64,000 nt of DNA from Flavobacterium cauense R2A-7 (lineage in GTDB: Bacteria > Bacteroidota > Bacteroidia > Flavobacteriales > Flavobacteriaceae): NCBI RefSeq assembly GCF_000498475.1, contig NZ_AVBI01000014.1, positions 248,001-312,000 of the forward strand, read 5' to 3'. The notes under the pieces are model-generated. The model worked only from the letters and a program-made list of their open reading frames with translations. It had not been told where the DNA came from and ran no database searches. Within the stretch, counting starts at the first letter, position 1. Every line of letters starts with the position of its first letter. The position numbers and the translations under genes were made by a program. Below, piece after piece: positions 59,508 to 64,000 of the stretch.

Positions 59508-61424
59508 TTAAGCGGAATAATCAGGAATTTCATCTAGAATCATTTTATTGCCGTCCTCATCATAATAGGAACAGGTCATGTCGGTAAAATCGCAAACCCA
59601 TTTGTCAGCTCCGGCTGCGGCAGCCTGATGGCAAAATGTTATATAATCGGTTTTTCCTTCCTGATGGGCAAAAATAACACGTTCCAATTCAAATGTTGAT
59701 TGGTCGTCTGATATGATAATAGTTTCGTATTTGGGTTCGCTTTCAAGGATGAAATTGTCTTTTCCGAAATAAACGGTTTTACCATTCGAAACATGAGTTT
59801 CATAGGAAGTTACCCCTAGTTTTTTTAATTCTGCGGCATATTTAGGAAAATCAACTCCCGATTTTATTTTGCTTTGTACTTCTTGGATTTGTTCAATTGA
59901 AAATGGCGCAATTAATGAATGTCTTGTCATTACTTTTGGTTTTTTGATACCCATTAAATCTAAAATGGTGGGAGCGATGTCGCCTAAAACACCATCGTGA
60001 ATTTGTTTTAATTCTTTGTCAACTAGAATAATAGGTACCGGATTAGTAGTATGTGCTGTGTTAGGTGTTCCGTCAGGGTTAATCATGGTTTCGCAGTTGC
60101 CGTGATCGGCAATGACAATAGTGGTGTAATTGTTTTCCAAAGCGGTTTCAATCACTTCTTTTACGCAAACATCAACGGCTTCACAGGCTTTGATGGCTGC
60201 TTCCATTACGCCGGTATGTCCTACCATATCGCCATTGGCAAAATTTAAACAAACGAAATCCACTTCGCCTTTTTTAAGTTCGGGAATCAATTTGTCTTTT
60301 ATATCGAAAGCGCTCATTTCGGGTTGCAAATCGTAAGTCGCCACTTTTGGAGACGGACAAAGTAAGCGTCGTTCACCAATAAAAGGGGTTTCACGGCCAC
60401 CGGAAAAGAAAAAGGTTACGTGTGGATATTTTTCGGTTTCGGCAATTCGGATTTGCAGTTTATTGTTGTATTCCAAAACTTCACCTAAGGTTTCAGTAAG
60501 GTTGTCTTTGTCGTAAATCACATGTACATTTTCAAAGGTATCGTCATAATTGGTCATTGTGACATAATACAAATTAAGTTTGTGCATGTTCTGCTCGTGG
60601 AAATCTTTTTGCGATAACGCTTCGGTCAATTGTCTTCCCCGGTCGGTTCTGAAGTTGAAGAAAATCACGACGTCGTTTTCCTGAACAGTTGCAATCGGCT
60701 TGTTGTTGGTGTCAACCATAACAATCGGCTCGATGAATTCGTCGGTAACGTGATTGTGATAGCTCGATAAGATGCTGTTCACGGCATTGATGGAATGAAT
60801 TCCGGTTCCGTTTACAATCAAATCATAGGCTTTTTTTACACGCTCCCAACGTTTGTCACGGTCCATCGCATAATAACGCCCTACAACGGAAGCTAGTTTT
60901 GCCGAGGAATTTTGAAGGTATTTTTCTAAATCCTGAATGTATTTCGCACCCGATTTTGGATCGACATCGCGACCGTCCGTAAAGGCATGAACGAAAACGT
61001 TCTGTAAACCAAAGTCGTTTGCAGCGTCGAGCAAACCTCTTAAATGCGATGTATGGGAATGTACACCACCATCGGAAACCAAGCCCAAAAAATGAACATT
61101 TTTATTATTTTTTTTGGCATATTCGAAGGCATCGCGCAGTACTTTTTCCTGATGTAAGGTTTTGTGTTCCACGGCCAGGTTGATTTTTGCCAAATCCTGA
61201 TACACAATACGTCCGGCGCCCAAATTCATGTGGCCTACTTCAGAATTTCCCATTTGTCCTTCCGGCAACCCTACGTTTAATCCGTCAGTTCGTAATTGGG
61301 CATTGGGATATTTCGTGTACAAGCTATTTATAAATGGGATATTGGCGTTGTCTATCGCGGAAACTTTCGGATCGGGAGATTTTCCCCAACCGTCCAAAAT
61401 CATTAAAATTACTTTCCTATTCAT
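59508..61424 (-). CDS. gpmI: Cofactor-independent phosphoglycerate mutase fused to a C-terminal DUF1398 domain
   Basis: This 638-residue protein. Residues 1-506 are a complete iPGM (3PG/2PG interconversion, Mn-dependent): ILMILDGWG with Asp11, nucleophile Ser61 in GQMGNSEVGHMNLGAGR, IVIADHGNCE and TAHTTNPVP. The usual C-terminal end, …KVMTRHSLI, is reached at about residue 504. The frame then continues with 132 residues (507-638) that match DUF1398/YbcV: SIEQIQEVQSKIKSGVDFPKY, KKLGVTSYETHVSNG, QEGKTDYITFCHQA. The start MNRKVILMILDGWG was chosen. It sits between the DUF5916 gene (4-nt gap) and the thioredoxin-like gene. Confidence 0.9.
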   Translation of the reverse strand: MNRKVILMILDGWGKSPDPKVSAIDNANIPFINSLYTKYPNAQLRTDGLNVGLPEGQMGNSEVGHMNLGAGRIVYQDLAKINLAVEHKTLHQEKVLRDAFEYAKKNNKNVHFLGLVSDGGVHSHTSHLRGLLDAANDFGLQNVFVHAFTDGRDVDPKSGAKYIQDLEKYLQNSSAKLASVVGRYYAMDRDKRWERVKKAYDLIVNGTGIHSINAVNSILSSYHNHVTDEFIEPIVMVDTNNKPIATVQENDVVIFFNFRTDRGRQLTEALSQKDFHEQNMHKLNLYYVTMTNYDDTFENVHVIYDKDNLTETLGEVLEYNNKLQIRIAETEKYPHVTFFFSGGRETPFIGERRLLCPSPKVATYDLQPEMSAFDIKDKLIPELKKGEVDFVCLNFANGDMVGHTGVMEAAIKACEAVDVCVKEVIETALENNYTTIVIADHGNCETMINPDGTPNTAHTTNPVPIILVDKELKQIHDGVLGDIAPTILDLMGIKKPKVMTRHSLIAPFSIEQIQEVQSKIKSGVDFPKYAAELKKLGVTSYETHVSNGKTVYFGKDNFILESEPKYETIIISDDQSTFELERVIFAHQEGKTDYITFCHQAAAAGADKWVCDFTDMTCSYYDEDGNKMILDEIPDYSA

Positions 61425-61428
61425 GGTA

Positions 61429-63852
61429 TTACAGCCAGTTTTTGGCTTTGTTATAATCAATTAAATACTTAACACTCACAGAAAACGTGTGATTTAAATC
61501 GTTCTCTAAAGTATGCGCTAAGTTATCAATTATATTTTTATTTAAGCGCTGTTCGTAATGAATTGCGTTATTTCTGTATAAAACGGAAATCTGACTTCCC
61601 GGTGCAAACCACCAGGTATAAGACAAATCATAATTCCACGATTTGAAATTATCGTTATTGTTCTGATCGTAAGTGGTATTCGGTGCAAAATAACCGTCTT
61701 CCAAAAGAGTCAGGTAATTTTTTATTTCGGAATACGACCAATAATAACGCACCTTCATGTTAAATGTCATTTGACTGTTGATGGCGTATTTTCCGGAAAC
61801 GGAATTTTCAATGGTGGTTACATTTCTGTTGGCGAAAATAATATCGGAAGCTGCTTTGTCTACGAAACCTTTGTCGTTATTGTCTCTGGCAAAGTTGATT
61901 CCGTAGGATAAGAATAATTTGTCGCTCAAGCGGAATCGCGGACCGGCGCTAAAACCATACGAATTTCTCTTGGTCTGGTCGTAAATATAAAAATACGGAT
62001 TGAAGTCGAATGCAAACGGATTGTTGTAATTAGTGGAAACGTAAAACCAACCGCCGTAATTTTTTGGTCGGTACACGTAACGGTTTGCCGTTCTGGGTTG
62101 GTAGAAATCATAGGTTTCGATTGGATTGAAGTCTAACCCGATTCCGAAATCATCGTTCTTTTTGTTCGAGAAATTGATGCTGGTGCCAACCCAGGCATTT
62201 TGCAGTTTTCCCGTTTCGTTTTGCCATTCAAACGAACTGTTGGCATTGTAATAAAAAGAGTTGAACGTTTTGGTTGGATTCAGGATTCGATAGCTGAAAT
62301 TTCCGAAAAAATTATGGTAATTCTTCGTGAAATTAATACCCATATCGTTGATGTTGAAATCTTTGGAAACATAATTTCCACCACCACTGAAGCGGTATTT
62401 TCCAAAGGTTTTTGCAATATAAAGATTGGAACTGAATCCATTTTTGTCTTCGATATCGTTTATCGTACTGTATTTAAAGTTACCCGAAAGTTTATAAGTA
62501 TTCGCTTTGGTGTTTAAATCGAAAAGCAAAGCCGACGCATTGGCATCCCTGTAACTTCCGTTTCGCATTACACTGGTATTTACAAAGCTTACAGACGAGT
62601 TTTTTCGGAAACGTTGATCGAATACCAATACATTATAATTTGCTAAAGGTTCCACCACTTCGTTTCGGGTTTCTCCGGTAACGTTATTGACTATGGAAAC
62701 TTCGGTTTTTTCGGTAACCGCATTTAAAATTCCGATACCCAGTCCTTTGGAAGTTCTTCCGGAAACTTTTAGGGCATTCAGCAAATTGATGGCGCCCGGT
62801 TCTTCCTGTACGGACTCATTTTCGTTTAACGTCACTTTTCCCGAAGGTTTGCTTCCGATTCTGCGGGAATAAAACAAGCCGCCTTTGTTGAATAAATCGG
62901 TTCCTTCGGTAAAGAAAGCCCTGTTTTCATTGAGTTGTTGTTCGAACGGGCCAAGGTTCAGAATTTTATTGTCGAAAACGGTCTGCCCGAAATCGGGAAC
63001 TAAAATGGCATCTAGGGTAAACGAATCGTTGATGCCGTATTTAATGTCCATTCCGCCTTTTAAAGTGGTTTCGGTTCCTTCTTTATTCTGATTTACATAA
63101 CCCGACGCATAAGGAATTAAAAATAGTCTTGTTGGTGGTTTGATGTTTTCGATTCCGGTTAAAACGCCTGCCTGTTGCATGATGTTTCCGATGTTGGCAT
63201 CAATTTTATTCCAGGCATATTTTTGTTTTTTGTAGCGTACTTCCCTAAAAAAATTCACTCCCCAAACCTGTTTGTCTTTTTTGGAGAAACGAATGGCGGC
63301 ATATGGGATTTTCATTTCGACTGTCCAACCAAAATCGGTCATTTTTACAGCACTGTACCAAATGCCGTCCCAGGAATAATCTTCACCGTTTTCCTGCGTG
63401 GCGATGCAATCCATTTGGGTTCCTGCGGCGCTTACAATCAATCGGAAATCCTGTTGCCCGTCGTTGTAGCCGTTCAGAAATATACCAAAATGATCCGAAG
63501 TCCCGAAGTTGTCCCTTTGGGTGATTTCCTTGAGCATGTTTGCGCTGTCCTGATACAATTCTGCTCCTATATATATACCATCGTTATCATAGGCTACGCG
63601 CACAATACTTTTTTCGTTTTTCAGCTCGGGTTTTCCGTTGTCGGGTTGGAACATTACAAAGTCTGTTGCCGTTTGTGCATTTTTCCAAAAAGGTTCGTCT
63701 AATTTTCCGTCGATGGTAACGGTTTGGTCGGTTCTGAGAACGGTTAGCGTTTTTTTTGCTGCAATGTTTGGTAATTCCGGCGAAATGCTTTCTTGCGAAA
63801 AGCCAATAGAAGTACAAATAAAGCTTACTACTAACGACAGCTTTAAATTCAT
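61429..63852 (-). CDS. DUF5916 outer-membrane protein with an N-terminal family-9-like carbohydrate-binding domain
   Basis: This 807-residue secreted protein has a signal peptide at 1-19 (…TSIGFSQ). Residues about 38-215 look like the CBM9-like domain (VTIDGKLDEPFWKNAQTATDFVMFQPDNG, VAYDNDGIYIGAELYQDS, WTVEMKIPYAAIRFSKKDKQVWGVNFFRE). The remainder is the DUF5916 beta-barrel-like region (GGMDIKYGINDSFTLDAILVPDFGQTVFDNKILNLGPFEQQL…). The C-terminal end VKYLIDYNKAKNWL fits no sorting motif. It is the first gene of an operon with gpmI and a thioredoxin-like gene. The ligand is unknown. Confidence 0.88.
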   Translation of the reverse strand: MNLKLSLVVSFICTSIGFSQESISPELPNIAAKKTLTVLRTDQTVTIDGKLDEPFWKNAQTATDFVMFQPDNGKPELKNEKSIVRVAYDNDGIYIGAELYQDSANMLKEITQRDNFGTSDHFGIFLNGYNDGQQDFRLIVSAAGTQMDCIATQENGEDYSWDGIWYSAVKMTDFGWTVEMKIPYAAIRFSKKDKQVWGVNFFREVRYKKQKYAWNKIDANIGNIMQQAGVLTGIENIKPPTRLFLIPYASGYVNQNKEGTETTLKGGMDIKYGINDSFTLDAILVPDFGQTVFDNKILNLGPFEQQLNENRAFFTEGTDLFNKGGLFYSRRIGSKPSGKVTLNENESVQEEPGAINLLNALKVSGRTSKGLGIGILNAVTEKTEVSIVNNVTGETRNEVVEPLANYNVLVFDQRFRKNSSVSFVNTSVMRNGSYRDANASALLFDLNTKANTYKLSGNFKYSTINDIEDKNGFSSNLYIAKTFGKYRFSGGGNYVSKDFNINDMGINFTKNYHNFFGNFSYRILNPTKTFNSFYYNANSSFEWQNETGKLQNAWVGTSINFSNKKNDDFGIGLDFNPIETYDFYQPRTANRYVYRPKNYGGWFYVSTNYNNPFAFDFNPYFYIYDQTKRNSYGFSAGPRFRLSDKLFLSYGINFARDNNDKGFVDKAASDIIFANRNVTTIENSVSGKYAINSQMTFNMKVRYYWSYSEIKNYLTLLEDGYFAPNTTYDQNNNDNFKSWNYDLSYTWWFAPGSQISVLYRNNAIHYEQRLNKNIIDNLAHTLENDLNHTFSVSVKYLIDYNKAKNWL

Positions 63853-63871
63853 TTTTTGATTTTTTTGATGA

Positions 63872-63888
63872 TTGACATGTCAAAGATA
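63872..63888 (-). promoter_or_regulatory. Candidate promoter with a TTGACATGTCAA palindrome, DUF5916-gpmI operon
   Basis: The -7 box TATCTTTG (minus strand, 63881-63888) overlaps a perfect 12-bp palindrome TTGACATGTCAA (63872-63883) that would cover the transcription start, about 20 nt before the start codon. The rest of the region to the window end shows no gene. Confidence 0.45.
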
Positions 63889-64000
63889 AATATTTACGTC
63901 AACCCTTGTGAATATTAAGAAATGTTTAACTATGAGGAAATTACGCAATCGATGAAATGTTAAATTTTACCGACAAACTGCAAAAAAAATTTGGTGGTTT

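Noticed and set aside
1..64000. CRISPR array, insertion sequence, integrase or rRNA operon
   Set aside because: No regularly spaced direct repeats, transposase or recombinase motifs, or rRNA sequence were found on either strand.

Overview
The window is a 64-kb stretch of chromosome from a member of the Bacteroidota, almost certainly Flavobacteriaceae (Flavobacterium-like). The evidence is: GLPGLI, DUF5103, DUF5916 and PorG proteins; S46 and M16 peptidases with Bacteroidota-type signal peptides; a folK-deoxynucleoside kinase fusion; many Gln-cleaved signal peptides (…NAQ/…AQ) and lipoproteins; an AT-rich genome with weak ribosome-binding sites; and repeated promoters of the Bacteroidota type (-7 TAnnTTTG, sometimes with TTG 16-19 nt upstream). 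I see no prophage, insertion sequence, CRISPR array, plasmid or toxin-antitoxin island. Most genes are housekeeping or envelope genes with intact motifs.

Layout. 1-7189 (minus) is an envelope-biogenesis operon read from CBS-domain protein, nadK, porG (type IX secretion), uppS, bamA and two OmpH/Skp-like chaperones. 7282-11749 (plus) holds pdxJ with a translationally coupled hydrolase, then a FadL-type porin and a GDSL lipoprotein. 11822-15655 (plus) is a small membrane protein followed by the protein-quality-control set tig, clpP, clpX. 15695-20949 (minus) holds a YegP-like protein, an OmpA/PD40 protein with a tiny lipoprotein, tRNA-Leu and tRNA-Gly, and mutS. 21067-31555 holds GLPGLI, DUF1573, an SpoU methyltransferase, the folK-dNK fusion, sppA, an AsmA-like protein, DUF2797 and a GH3 protein. 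31638-38610 holds two Ala/Glu-rich lipoproteins, a DPP11-like S46 peptidase, GNAT, waaA, a sugar aminotransferase and galE. 38729-40839 holds a DUF3037/HipA-like kinase pair and fabD. 41169-43789 holds YceI, pirin, a Crp/Fnr regulator and a Cys-rich secreted protein. 43830-52904 holds purT, an aminotransferase, a fatty-acid desaturase, rsmG, pruA, apaG and DUF5103. 53077-64000 holds an M16 protease, map with a coupled methyltransferase, a CoA-transferase, and an operon of DUF5916, gpmI and a thioredoxin-like lipoprotein.

Most informative observations. (1) The yceI and pirin genes carry the same 16-bp palindrome (CTTAATCTAGATTAAG and a one-base variant) exactly 22 nt upstream of identical -7 boxes (TAACTTTG). 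That is the geometry of a class II activator, and a Crp/Fnr-family gene lies next door, which suggests a local regulon. (2) The phosphoglycerate mutase GpmI reads without a stop into a C-terminal DUF1398 (YbcV-like) domain, an unusual fusion. (3) Two copies of an interspersed intergenic element with conserved arms and variable hairpin centres lie at about 40.9 and 46.2 kb. (4) Inverted repeats overlap the promoters of tig and rsmG. (5) A terminator-like hairpin sits directly after a -7 box upstream of clpP.

Limits: all functions come from reading motifs and recalling families. No alignment or database search was run, and promoter calls rest on consensus matches only.
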